Source: Zasmidium citrigriseum
Lineage: Eukaryota; Ascomycota; Dothideomycetes; Mycosphaerellales; Mycosphaerellaceae
Direction of reading: 5' to 3'
DNA length: 64,000 nucleotides
Assembly: GCA_002786025.1 (NCBI GenBank)
Contig: NHNW01000018.1
Coordinates: 248,001 to 312,000 of the forward strand
The notes below the pieces were generated by a model. It was not told the DNA's origin and did no database searches. It saw only the letters and a program-made list of their open reading frames with translations. The position numbers and the translations under genes were made by a program. Positions 41,906 through 52,748 of the stretch are shown here, piece by piece. Numbering within the stretch: the stretch's first letter is position 1; every line of letters starts with the position of its first letter.

Positions 41906-42271
41906 ACGTGTTTGAGGAAACGCAAGGAGGAGCTCCATGCTTCTTTCTGGAGCGGCCAAATTCAAGAGATCGACAATCACCAAACATCTGCATGATCGAA
42001 AGAGGTGCAGGAAGCCAACGAGCATTTGCACGCCGCTTTGGACCTCTGCAAACACATCTCACGAAACGTTTGCCCAGCGGGAGGCCCTGCCACCAACATC
42101 AGCACCAGAGGACACTCTCAAGGCCCGCAGTCGGTCACGAGAAAGAAGACACAGCATTTCAAAGCAGCGGAGATCATTGACGGCCCAAATGGCGAAGGAG
42201 GCTGGGCAGATTGTGCCGGGCCCGCAAAGCCTTATGGCAGAAGCTTGATCGAGAGGAGTAAGAGTACTTGA
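41906..42271 (+). pseudogene. Relic coding frame with an in-frame TGA
   Basis: From 41906 one frame reads LRKRKEELHASFWSGQIQEI, meets TGA at 41993, then continues in the same frame EVQEANEHLHAALDLCKHIS to a stop at 42269. Helical, charged and coherent on both sides of the stop, so a single nonsense change (for example from CGA) is the simplest reading. It loosely resembles the helical C-terminal part of Fungal_N-type proteins, but that is not firm. Confidence 0.35.
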
Positions 42272-43311
42272 AAGTTGGAGTGGGCTGCCAGGCTGTCAGA
42301 TGGTACAGAAACATGCCGGAAGGTTGAACGAGCAGACTTTGTTGTACACCTCAAGTATGGGAAGCCGAGCCCAGCCAGAGAGCAACCAGCTGCCCGTCTG
42401 ATCGGCGGATTGACGAGGTCTTTCGCCTCTTTGCGCACCTCGGTGCATCGCTTCTTTATAATCAATCTGGGAGGAGCTTTTGGGACAAGGCTGGGGACAT
42501 GGGCATCAGAAGTCGCAATGGCGAGGCGCAACTTAGAACGCCAATTTGCTGCTGGCTGAGTTTGAGACTGGGCAAGGCCGCAGGACGCAACAATGTTGGT
42601 AAAGTCACGCAGCACAAGCAGCCGGAGTCGACATTGCAAAGCTTACAAGCGCAACCTTTGGTCACTCATTACACCGCAAGTCCCGAGACCCACAACGCTG
42701 CAAGCTACTCCTTCAAAGGGGAGGCAATTGGTCTTCAGATCTGTTCCTGGCCACTTGTAAGCTTCACGGCCTCTTTAGGAGCTCAGCAGGAGCTCAGCAG
42801 GCAATTGATCCCACGGAGTACCTACCATTGTAACCAATGGTCAGACCGATGTATGTTGAATGGAGATGGATCATAGGTTCTGAAGATCATGCAGCTCATA
42901 CCTAGGTTCTTGTACCTCTCAGCAAGCACTAGATCGAGCTTACCATTATCGAAGACGAAAGAGACGACGGCAACTGTTATTGACCTCGCAATTCATCTGG
43001 TCGGCGATGCTGTTGAGAGGTCAGAGCAGACGAATGGCTTGCAGACGAGAGATCATGGAACAGCAGGATATTTGAACGACTGGCAACAGCTGCATTTCCA
43101 GACCTGGGTCAAGATACTTGCCATGCGGAAGTGGCTGCTGTGTGCTGGCAGGGCGTTGAAGCTATAGCATTGGATGCAGTGATCCATCGCATGTTCGAGC
43201 CCCATCTCATCAAGCTTCATTCCATCTGCTGCTTTCTCTCCTACTTCTCCGATCTCCGAATATCACCAATCTACCAACATGCCAGCAACGGCATCAACGG
43301 CGCAGTCCTTC
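42272..43311. other. Intergenic, no gene seen
   Basis: Short frames only. Confidence 0.45.
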
Positions 43312-43681
43312 TCATTTTGTGCGAGATCCATCCTCTGCTTCCTCAAATTCACCTGCTTCCTCTTCTTCATCAAAGCCCTCATCTGGGCATCCTTGCCTAA
43401 CGTTCTCGAGCGACACATCGGGGTCAGTGGCATCGTAGTTCTTGTGAGCTATTCCGCCAGGTCAGCATCCTGTTATGCAAGTATCCAGTACAGTCTAACT
43501 TACGATTGTGGGTTGGAAGTGAGGTGTCGCGGCGAGACTCGCCGGGCTTCATCTGCCAGCCGTTCTTTGCTTTCCTCCCCAGGTCACCGACGGCGGTCCA
43601 GACGCTGCGAGCCGTTTCCATTGCTCGGTCCTTTATGGTTTTCTTGGGATCGGGCGTGATGTTGTTCTCTTTTTCTGCCAT
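43312..43681 (-). CDS. Small hydrophilic protein of unknown function
   Basis: Two minus-strand exons, 43504-43681 and 43312-43448, joined over a 55-bp intron (GTAAGT, GATGCTGACC, AATAG), 104 residues. Basic helical first half (TIKDRAMETARSVWTAVGDL), then SLPTHNPHKNYDATDPDVSL across the junction, and a strongly acidic Glu-rich tail. Frame is kept and the junction restores a protein-like reading. No known family. Confidence 0.65.
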
Positions 43682-44016
43682 TGTGTGTAGTTTGTACGCG
43701 GCGTGTTGGTGGTGTTGAAGTTGCGGTTTGTGTGGTCATGCAGCGCGGGCACATGTGAAACTTGGCGTCCCAGGGGTATTGTTTGGGGCTAGAGGTCTCG
43801 AAGCTTGTCTACGTCGCACGCAGATTTTGAACTCTTGGAATTGCATCACACGCAAAAGCAGTCATCATTCTTCGTCAAAAGCCTTCCTTCTACTGCTTTC
43901 TGCATAGCAAGTAAATCAGAACCATCTGCAGGTAGGCAAACCACTTTACCAATTCCTCGTCGAAGGGTCTCGCTAACATGCTCAACCACCTAGACTCGAC
44001 CACCTGAGTCAGCGAC

Positions 44017-44901
44017 ATGGACGCAGCAATCGCGGTTCTCATCAGCGTGCTGATCTTCAACCTCGTCGAGACCTGCCCCGAGGAAATCATTCAAATGGTC
44101 TTCGACTGCTACCTTCGCACTTTCCCACTCCGCTACGCCCACCTCTACCCTAGCCTTCAGTCAACTGGTACGCTGGTCATTCGTCCCTTCGTGGCATTCC
44201 CGCAGCAAGATGGCTCCACCACTGTTCGCCACGCAGACAACGGCGTATTGGTGAACTCACCAGACGGCACACTTGATACCGTGGCCCGCTGTTTGTCGCA
44301 ATTCCTCGTTCAAGCAGTCGGCGACAGATGTTCCGTCTTCCCTCCCTCCGAGTCCGCAGCAGTGGCGAACAATCTCTTCCGCTGGACTCGAGACGCCATT
44401 CTCAACACCAGCAAGATGATCATCTGGCCGCTCGCATTCGACCTTAACACGATGCCGCCACAAATTCGTGCCAGCCCGCTCTGCCTGCGTACTGTCGAGA
44501 TCGCTGTCTTCCTGGGTCCAGAGACTGTGCCACGTGTGAATCGGCGGCCCCAAGTCCATCTTATCCAGGACGGCATCCACACGCTCCGGCAATTTGCGCC
44601 TGCTCTCCAAAAGGTCAGCATTCGCATCGTCTACAAGAATGCTGCCAGAGATCAGCAACGTGCATGGATGAAGAATGGACAGCCCATCTCCAACAACGGA
44701 GAACTCGTCGACACGGTCATTGCTATGCAAGGCATCGGTAGCAAACGCTCCCTGCTTGCGGAGTACCAGCCTCAGGATGTGTCTTCGTTGTCAATGGCTA
44801 CTGAGCGAATGGACATGCAGGCAATTTTGGCGACCGCCTCAGTTACTCGCACTCAGACTATCGTCGATGCCGCGAAGCGCACAATTGAGGTGGTCTTTTA
44901 G
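44017..44901 (+). CDS. Uncharacterised protein, F-box-like N terminus
   Basis: 294 residues, one exon, ATG in GCGACATGG context. The start LVETCPEEIIQMVFDCYLR has the Pro-Glu-Glu-Ile-Ile helix pattern of F-box starts in fungal LRR/F-box proteins, but the full F-box cannot be traced. The body (CLRTVEIAVFLGPETVPRV, QFAPALQKVSIRIVYKNAA) has the strand-turn spacing often seen in F-box-associated proteins. No catalytic motif. Single-exon, well-formed gene in a sparse region. Confidence 0.75.
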   Translation: MDAAIAVLISVLIFNLVETCPEEIIQMVFDCYLRTFPLRYAHLYPSLQSTGTLVIRPFVAFPQQDGSTTVRHADNGVLVNSPDGTLDTVARCLSQFLVQAVGDRCSVFPPSESAAVANNLFRWTRDAILNTSKMIIWPLAFDLNTMPPQIRASPLCLRTVEIAVFLGPETVPRVNRRPQVHLIQDGIHTLRQFAPALQKVSIRIVYKNAARDQQRAWMKNGQPISNNGELVDTVIAMQGIGSKRSLLAEYQPQDVSSLSMATERMDMQAILATASVTRTQTIVDAAKRTIEVVF

Positions 44902-47900
44902 AAAGGCTGACGGCAGAGAGACGCAGACCGAACCACAATCGAATATGAGTTGAGTAAGGTTGGGAGCTGGTCGCCTTGCGGCAGACTCCTATCGAGGAGT
45001 GCGTATGGTCAGGCGACGCAAGCAGGAATGAAGCGTCTGGGTTGAAGGGTTGGGCTTTGCATTAAGACTTCTGCAAGACTACAGGAAGTCCTGCCAGGAG
45101 TATTAGAGCCAAATTGGTGCTTTTGAGAGCTTTGTATGGCTTACAAGCGTCAGGATCACATGAATGTGAAGTACTTGAATAGCAAAACCCCGACTTATTC
45201 ACGATATGCCTATCCTGCAAACCTTCTACTTCCAGTGGTTCAGGTAGCCAATCCAGTCATCAGGGCACCAAATGGTCTTCAAATTGGTCTGATAGTACCA
45301 ACAGACGAGTGAGCTTTATGCATTCCGTCATGACAGTCAGGTTTAGGAGCTCCAGCAGCCGGGGCATGCCTTGAGCGTCGTCCTCGGCCTTGGTGGCGTA
45401 TCGAGCTCTCCGTTGAGGGTTGTTGAGGCTCTGCCATCCCGCAGCAGTATGGCATTCTCTCCAAAGTCCATTGATCTCGAGAGTTTGATGCACTACCCAT
45501 GCAGCGGGAGGAGCGAAGAGCAGTAACGGCCTCGCAGGGGTGGCAGGGAATTCAGGCTGAGTGCCGCCCCCAGCTTCTCAGTAACGCCGCAACCAAGATA
45601 CCTCTTTCTGCCTTCTCTTTCCAGACTGACCTGAAGTAACAGTCTCTTTTCTTATTGTGCTCTACTTGATCCTCGCGGCCCGTTTGTCTGCTCCGATTCC
45701 CGTTTCTGCTCTTTCTATTCTGCTGGCGGTAGCTTCTTCTTTCGGAATAACGACGAGCAGTTTGCGCGCCCGTCTTGGCCTCGCTGTTTCGATCCCGTAG
45801 ACGCTGGTGCTTTGTACAGCTATGAGCAAATGGCTTCCGAGAATTTCTTGATGTTGAAGCGGTGGGCTCGGATGGCAACGGCTTCGGCGGTGACGAATTC
45901 AGGCCGTGCTGATGTGCTCGTCCAGGCACCTGCGTGGCGTTCGAAAGCTGGACAGCCGCTTTGCTGACCTTTTGACCTGCTTTTTGCCGTGAGATATCGG
46001 TTTGTTGTTCGCTCATGCAGAATAAGCGAGCACTCTGCTGTTGAGCAGGGTTGATCATGGACGCAATCTCGCGTGAAGGCAGCCCCGTTTGCAGGTAATA
46101 GGAGAAGGTGATCCGACGCAGCAAGATGGCGGACGATGGGGGATGACCGGTCATTCCATTCTGCGCAGAACATTTACTCTGAAGAAAGAGATGTAGGCCC
46201 AGTCGGCACCGCACCATCATGGGAAGAGATGGGCAAGTGACAACATGGCCGATTCAATCTAGGTGCCTGTCTAATCATCCAGACCACAAATGGCCGGGGA
46301 GCCAGGTCGGACGAAAAACATCAGGCACCAAATGCGTACGACATCCATACTATCATGGATAGATGGCACTCAAGTCATCTGGCTTGAGGGTGGGAGTGAG
46401 TGAGACGTTTGAAGCTGAAACGCGGCGAGCTGTTGTTTTGAAACAGCGGCTGGCCGCGTGGATGCCGTCGTCAACGTGGCTGTTTGTCTGTCGCGCGCTA
46501 GTGAAGCAGCAGATCGACGTGCATGAGATCGCTGCGCGAACATGACAGATAGGAGACGTGCACGTTCAAGAAGGCTGAGAATTGATACAGGAGAACGTCA
46601 AACGCGGAAATAGTCACATATTTCAGATCACTATCTACGAGGAATGAGATGTAGGCGGGCCCACCGTCCTGGCCATGGCTCATGAGAGCGGGACTTGTCG
46701 GTTCTGGGCTTTTTGCCGTCCTCGATATGTGTACTTCACAATACTCATCAAGGCATGAAGTAGGCCAAAGCCTGGTCTCGTGAGTGAGAAGGGAAAGTAC
46801 CACGCAGCATCACATGCTGATGTGCCAACGGCTGCGCACTGCGAACAGATGAGGAGGGAAAGAAGAAGGAGGTTGCGATGGACAGCTTTTCCATGAAGAA
46901 TTACGGAGACGCGGTCCGCTGCCGCCGTCATCGCTGGCTTCCACGTGATCCGAGATGCTCGCCTGTGCGCGCTGGGACTCGGCGCGTGGAGAACATGGCG
47001 GTGTCAAGGCAGATGGCGAACGATGCGACTACCGCGTGTAGGAGACGGCATGAATGGAGATGCACGTACATGGATAAAACACGAGCAGAGATCGCGAAGG
47101 GCTGTATGTCACGCTCCCCACCGTCACGGCCATGGATAACGCGCGAAACGCGCGGCCGGACGGAAGACAGCAACGACAACGTCCATCTAGGTATCCAACT
47201 GGATCGTCAAGACCATGAGGGTGGCCGAGAGGCCTGGTCAGAACGGGCATTTGGTCAGTTCAAGTCGGTACCGGTACAAAGTGGAATCAAAATTTTTGGT
47301 TTTGATGTGGAAAGGAAGAAAGCTCAATGGAACGCCGGCTGAAGTTTTGGTAGACTGGTGCCCTACGCCGCCGGCGAAACTTGTCGCCGATGACGACACG
47401 AGCACGGGCGAGCACCATGGCAACAACACGCGGTTGAGAGAGAGTTGGAGCGAGGTCAAGGACGAGGTCGAAGACGAGTTGGAATTGATTATCAGCTACG
47501 CACAATTAATACGAGCGAGATCGGAAGAGATGTAAGGCGCCTCAAGTCGGTGCTTCGAGAACATGAGGTCGGTTCTGAAGTCAGCAAATGACATGGCGCG
47601 CCAGTATCAATCTGGGTGCGTTATTCTGATACACCGCAACCACGACGAGCCACCTGCTCGCTCAGTTCGATGTGTCTGCTGCACCAAAGTTTGTGAGAGA
47701 AAGGATTTGGAAGCTGGAGGGTGTGCGATGTTTTGAAGGGCAGCGGGCTGTTGTGGGCTTGGCATTCAGGGGCTGGCTGGAAGCCGCTGGAAAGTCGAGA
47801 ACGGAAGGTACGACAACGTACTCACTGGTGAATTCGAGGCTGGGAAAAGGTCAAGAGCTGGAAGTCAGTTGATGGTAGATACATTTATTGAAGCCAAATC

Positions 47901-49524
47901 GCAGCCGCGGGCAAGTTAATGTAGGTTGCGTTCTTCGAAGTCTTGACCCCCATGCCCAGAGGGCAGATCAGACTCCTATTAGACAACCGCTTTGATCTTG
48001 GTGCATTCATCTGCGCGACGACCACAATGAGGTCTTACGCATGGTTGTGGGCCAAGCCCACGCGGTGCCGGCCCCCAGTTGTGTGCTTTGTTGATGTTTG
48101 TACCAGCACTGCCAAAGTTGTTGAAGGAAAGAAGGTGGAAACAGCGAGCGGGGTGAAATGGAAGTTTTTCGCGCGAGGCGGCTGCTGCCGCGCCAACAGA
48201 TTGCGGCGACGTATCATGGCGTCGTGATGTTGGGGATTGGGAGGGGTTGAGTCATTCAGAACATCGATGGACGAACCTGAAGAAGCCTTGGACTGTTTGC
48301 ATTCGTTCACCAGGTATATCGATGGACGACAGTCATACTAAAGAGTAACACCAGTGCCGCCCCATGAGGCCTTTGCCAATACCAACTCGTAAGGATAGGT
48401 CAGTCTGAAGAAGTTTTACCGATTATTGGATATGCAATCATTGGCAAGAGGCTCAAAGCTTCAATGGGGATGCTCTCGAAGTAAAGCCTTTATATCCATC
48501 CGCCTTGTGGCTTTGGAGCCGATAGGAGTCCGGGAAGAGGCAGGCAGGACGGCTTCATGGAAGCAGTGGCATGTGGTGAAAGCTTCAGATTAACCCATGC
48601 TTCGTCTGAATCTCTCAAGACTCAGCTGCAAGAAAACAATCGATATGAACATTGCTGGAACGATCCATTGTGATATGTGGTGGTGCTAGTTGAAACTCTT
48701 CGAGACCGTGTATTCTTCGAGAGAGATGGCCAAGGGGACAAAAGCCCATCGTTCCTGCGGTGAGTCTCGATCGTGCCCCGTCGTTTCTTCCTGCAAAGGC
48801 ATAATCTTCTGATTCAAACGTTCATGGCTCTTTCTTGCCATGCTCATAGAGCCAAGGCTATCCAGACTGGCTTTCCAAATCTCCTGCTCTTCGCATGCAA
48901 TCTCTCGTGTCTATTCGGCGCAAGGGATCTGCTGCAGTCCCTCAATCTACCCAAATACGTTGTTCTCGCAATCACTTGATCGGTCTCCTTGTCTTATCCG
49001 AATGTGGTTCTCCGTTCGAAGCATCCTGCTGTTGCTGCAGCTTACGCCGATTGCACAGTGGTTTGAATGATGGTGGGAGGTTTGCGAGAGGGAACGGCGT
49101 CGAGACTTCGACCGGAGGACGATGCTGACCTGGTCAAGCTTGCGATGATACGGCGGATGAATGTCGACTTTGAACTGTTCGCCCATGGTCGCGGGTGGCT
49201 TGCAGGCGACTGTCGGGAGATAGGCTCCTTGATCTCGTCGCTTGATTTGTTCCTAAATGACTGTGCGGTTCGTTTGATCAAATTGGTGGTACCGATTCTG
49301 ACGTGATGCTTTGAATAATGTGAAGAAGTCAGCGACGCCGACTTACGCCCACACAGCCATCAACGTACCTTTTGCTTCAAAGTCTGCGGCCCCTCGTGCT
49401 CGTCTTGGCTTCCCTTGCGGTACTAGACTCCCACACCACGCTGAGGTGCAAACACATCGCAGGAGTTAGTTTTTAGCCTGGAGTTGCGCCAGGGCCCGTA
49501 GGTCTTGTCAAGTGCGGCACCATC
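44902..49524. other. 4.6 kb sparse region with weak ORFs
   Basis: Weak candidates only: 45260-45535 (-) reads coherently (LFAPPAAWVVHQTLEINGLW to a stop) but lacks a start; 45552-46220 (-, 222 codons, Arg/Ser-rich); 47215-47535 (+, 106 codons, acidic helix ESWSEVKDEVEDELELIISY at the end); 49067-49306 (+, 79 codons, MIRRMNVDFELFAHGRGWLA). No splice chain or family supports any of them. Confidence 0.35.
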
Positions 49525-49920
49525 CTAGCGGACGATGTTCCAGCCCATGGCCTTAGCCCTCCTGTGCACCTCATCAGCACCCTCTCCGCATCTCTCTCTA
49601 CTCACCTCATTCTCCACCTCCTCCCAGTCCTCCTTCTTCAACCACAGTTGGTGGTTGACGTGGTGCTTCTCCACCATGAAGTGGGCGAGGTAGTCCACGT
49701 GGTTGTCCGCCGCGGCCCAATCTCGCACATCCGCGAGGTACCAGTTCTCCGGGTCCTGGGAGACCAGGCGAGCACGCAAGATGTCGCCGTTGTCGTAGAC
49801 GAGGATCACCTGCTTGCCGGTGCGGATGATGATGCGCATGATGTCTTTGTCGAAGACGTCCACGCACACGCGCTCCTCTTGCCCGGAGGCATTGAGGATT
49901 GCCTCGCGGTCCCACCCCAT
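49525..49920 (-). CDS. Small uncharacterised protein
   Basis: 131 residues from the ATG at 49920, minus strand: VCVDVFDKDIMRIIIRTGKQ, ILVYDNGDILRARLVSQDPE, NHVDYLAHFMVEKHHVNHQL and a charged helical end. The strand-rich first half followed by helices looks like a compact folded domain. No family recognised. The frame is open further upstream, with ATGs up to 50133; the ATG at 50016 would add 32 residues of low complexity. Same orientation as the next two genes. Confidence 0.7.
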   Translation of the reverse strand: MGWDREAILNASGQEERVCVDVFDKDIMRIIIRTGKQVILVYDNGDILRARLVSQDPENWYLADVRDWAAADNHVDYLAHFMVEKHHVNHQLWLKKEDWEEVENEVSRERCGEGADEVHRRAKAMGWNIVR

Positions 49921-50189
49921 GTTGCTGCTGCTGTGCTGTCGATGCGGTCGTTGGTGGTGTGGGCGTGGGCGTGGGATGTCGAGAAAGTGAAGCCAAAGCT
50001 CGAATTTTGGTGGCATTGGCTTGCCGGAAGCCGGGGCATCAAGGTTCGAGCTAGGTGAGAAGCTAGATCGCTTTGGGAAGGCACACGACTCTCCCCAAAT
50101 ATCTTGTTCTCTTCTCATACACCAATCGACCAATCGAATGCTCAGTCGTGCAAGCTTCTACGGAGATATGAACAAGATTCAATTGTACT

Positions 50190-51726
50190 TTAGTTGTATA
50201 TACTCGCCAGAAAGCCGCTAACCGGGCCACCCACAAAGATATCGCTCACCTCATCAAGTTGGGCTTCATCAAAAATAGAATTTGTTGGCCATCCTGCAAC
50301 AGACTCCTGGAAGACATCCCCGAGCCACCTCTTTATCACCTTGGTGGACATGCCATTGAAGGAGACTTCCCCATGCAGAGCATGCCACACTGCAAGTACG
50401 GCCTGGGTCATCGCTGGCGAGCCGAGTGTAAGACCGTTCTCATACGTGTACTCCCAGGACATCATGATGTTGACAATGGTCCTTTGCCTGTGGCTCTCCA
50501 AGTCTCCGTAATGTTCTCCTGGGGTCGAAGTCCAGAGCTTGCCACTGTTGCGTTCCATCTGCAGCAAAAGCCCGCAAAGGTTGATGACTGTCAATCTTGC
50601 TCCCCAGTAGAGCAGAGCAGCGTTGAACTCATCCATCGTTTTGAAGCACAAAGAGTATGGCACAATTGGGCCGGCTTGGTAGTTCTTTGTCTGATAGACA
50701 TGGACCCGATGCAGTAATTGCGACTCTGCTTCTGTATCCTGCAGATCGTTGAGCTGTATGGCCAAAGTCGTTGCCTGATCCAGGGTATCTCGGTCGTACG
50801 AATCCGGCGGCGTCTCACGAAGGGTCCTCGCCAGCCCTATCAGCCGCGGCAACCGAACGTACGCCTTCTGTGCCAAGTCTCTTAGCCTCGCAACTCCCGG
50901 CAAGAGATCTTCTGTACGATATGCTGGTCCTGCGATTACCCATTCAGCTTCCTCAAAAGGCGAAGGTGCTCCTTCAGCGACAGAAGTCCGGAAGTCTTGC
51001 GTCCAGTTCCCGTACAGTACCGCTCTTGCTACACTGCTCGCTTGTTTGGAAAACCCTCGAGCTTTCGCTATCGCTGTAATACCCCTCCGGTGAGATATGC
51101 ATGGCCCAATCCTTCGCCGCACAGTCGACTCATACAGACACAGCAAAGCAATGGTCATGAGCGTTTCATCCGACTCGTCTAGATTCTGTCTCAAAGCGTT
51201 GATTGCGTACAGATACTGCTCAAGTCCGGAATCAGTCTTTGACTTCGTGTCGGTTGCTCGATCTCGTTGGACTTTGATGATGGCTTTGGTTGCGGCATCC
51301 AGGTAGTCGCAGTGGCCGATGTATGAAGGAACAAAGCCGTACCAGGAGTGCGTCAGGTTCATCTTGGAGAACGTCCATACTACTTCGCTTTGTAGAGAGG
51401 CTTCGCAGCATGTCGGTGTGTGTATCAAGAGCTGGCTGTGCGAGTGCATTGGCGAACGTTTGGTGATGCGTGACCAGGCTGTGCTGGATGTTGATGAAGC
51501 TGCACTGCTTCTTTCTGGACCAGGCTCAGAAATGTCGATCCATACAAGTCTTCTCGGGGATGGAGACGAGCTGCCGTTCATTAGCAGAGCACGATGTTTG
51601 AGAGCTGATGTATGCTTACCGTTTCCTCTCTCTTGTCCGCCTGCGCTTCCGCAGAGGCTCCAGATCTGGAGGCCGCTCGAGTTCGACAATTTGCTCGCCG
51701 GAGTTTGCAGTCTCAGTGGTCATCAT
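50190..51726 (-). CDS. Transcription-factor-like protein without Zn2Cys6 finger
   Basis: Minus-strand exons 51620-51726 and 50190-51570, one 49-bp intron (GTAAGC, CTAATG, GGCAG), 495 residues. The body (SWYGFVPSYIGHCDYLDAAT, ETLMTIALLCLYESTVRRRI, HRRGITAIAKARGFSKQ) follows the fungal-specific regulatory domain (DUF3468/Fungal_trans_2-like) that normally follows a Zn2Cys6 finger. Here the first exon gives only a basic patch (LRKRRRTRERKR) and no six-Cys motif. It may act as a dimer-forming modulator, or the finger exon was lost. Confidence 0.8.
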
Positions 51727-52097
51727 GTTGTGTATCGATGGTTTGCACTTGAGTCCAAGGGCAGATCCTCGAGATCCCACGAGGTGAAGTCAGCCGCATC
51801 CTTTCGCATCCGGTTCGATCCGGAAGCTTGGCGAGCCTAATTTCACTTCTTCCTCCCAAGATTCACATGTGCAAGAAGGGTATATACGCTATGCGAATCT
51901 TGCAATAATGCCGTGAATCGATACAGTACTCTGTTCGACGTGGAGTTCGAGGCTGGGAGAGAGTGAGTATCGTGAGATCCGAACTAGATCTAGATCGAAA
52001 GTTGCTGTGAAGACTGCAGTGAAGGACGGAGTAATGATAGAATAGATCCCATTCAAGAACAGAGTGAGGTTTCGATTGAATCTTCCAATTTCACAGG
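51727..52097. other. Divergent promoter region
   Basis: Between the transcription-factor-like gene (minus) and the coiled-coil gene (plus). No further structure. Confidence 0.5.
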
Positions 52098-52119
52098 TGA
52101 CATCACATGCAGCGTTTGT
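52098..52119 (+). promoter_or_regulatory. 22-bp block shared with the promoter at 7734
   Basis: Identical to 7734-7755 (starts TGACATCACATGCAGCGTTT) and 177 bases before the ATG. Weaker similarity (TCACAAGCAC, CACTACACT, CTCACACGCAC in the same order) continues through both 5' UTRs. Confidence 0.6.
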
Positions 52120-52295
52120 CGTCCTCGCTTAAGCCCAAATCCCAAATCGCACAGCCCGGCTTCACTTCCTCCCACACCATCACAAGCGCTCACAAGCACG
52201 CGCTCACTACACTACAACATCACATCACATCGCCTTGAGAACCACTCACCTCACACGCACAAACAGTAAATATCCCCGTCTCTCTCTCCGCAACA

Positions 52296-52649
52296 ATGCC
52301 AGAGGCTAACCCATCAACGGCAGCCACAATGCAAGCACAAGACCTCGTCGCGCCGGAGAACGCGTGGCTGCTGGCCTTGTGGGAGAAGGAGAAGGAGAAG
52401 AACGCGTCGCTGGAGGCGGCGCTCGCCAACCTCACGGCTGCCGCCCAGGGCGCGGCTGATGAGATCGATCGCAAGGAGGCGGTGATTCGGGGGGAGAAGA
52501 GCCTGCGTCGCGACGCAGAGAAGGACATGAAGCGGGCGATTTCGGCGCGTGTGGAGGTGGAGGAGAAGAACGAGCGTTTGTGGGAGGAGAATGTGCGGTT
52601 GCGGGAGGAGAACGAGCGCCTGCGCCGTCAGCAGCAGCAGCGCGGATAG
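52296..52649 (+). CDS. Small coiled-coil protein, partner-like to the one at 7973
   Basis: 117 residues, one exon. Residues about 20-114 are a charged heptad helix ending ENVRLREENERLRRQQQQRG, similar to a leucine zipper with polar core residues. No basic DNA-binding region sits directly before the zipper, so it is not a typical bZIP. Shares size class, coiled-coil nature and a 22-bp promoter block with the gene at 7973, but lacks the acidic EEG tail. Could form a hetero-coiled-coil with it (inference). Confidence 0.8.
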   Translation: MPEANPSTAATMQAQDLVAPENAWLLALWEKEKEKNASLEAALANLTAAAQGAADEIDRKEAVIRGEKSLRRDAEKDMKRAISARVEVEEKNERLWEENVRLREENERLRRQQQQRG

Positions 52650-52748
52650 GGGCCTTCGGGCACATGCTTTTATTTGGCGCGTCGGTTCGCGTGGGCTGGG
52701 TGTGCGCGTTTCGCGGTGGCTTCGTGCCCGTGATCATTGAATGAGTCC

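Noticed and set aside
27542..43300. RIP-degraded transposon island
   Set aside because: The stretch is not AT-rich, no reverse transcriptase, integrase or transposase motif was found, and breaks are mostly small indels rather than C-to-T changes.
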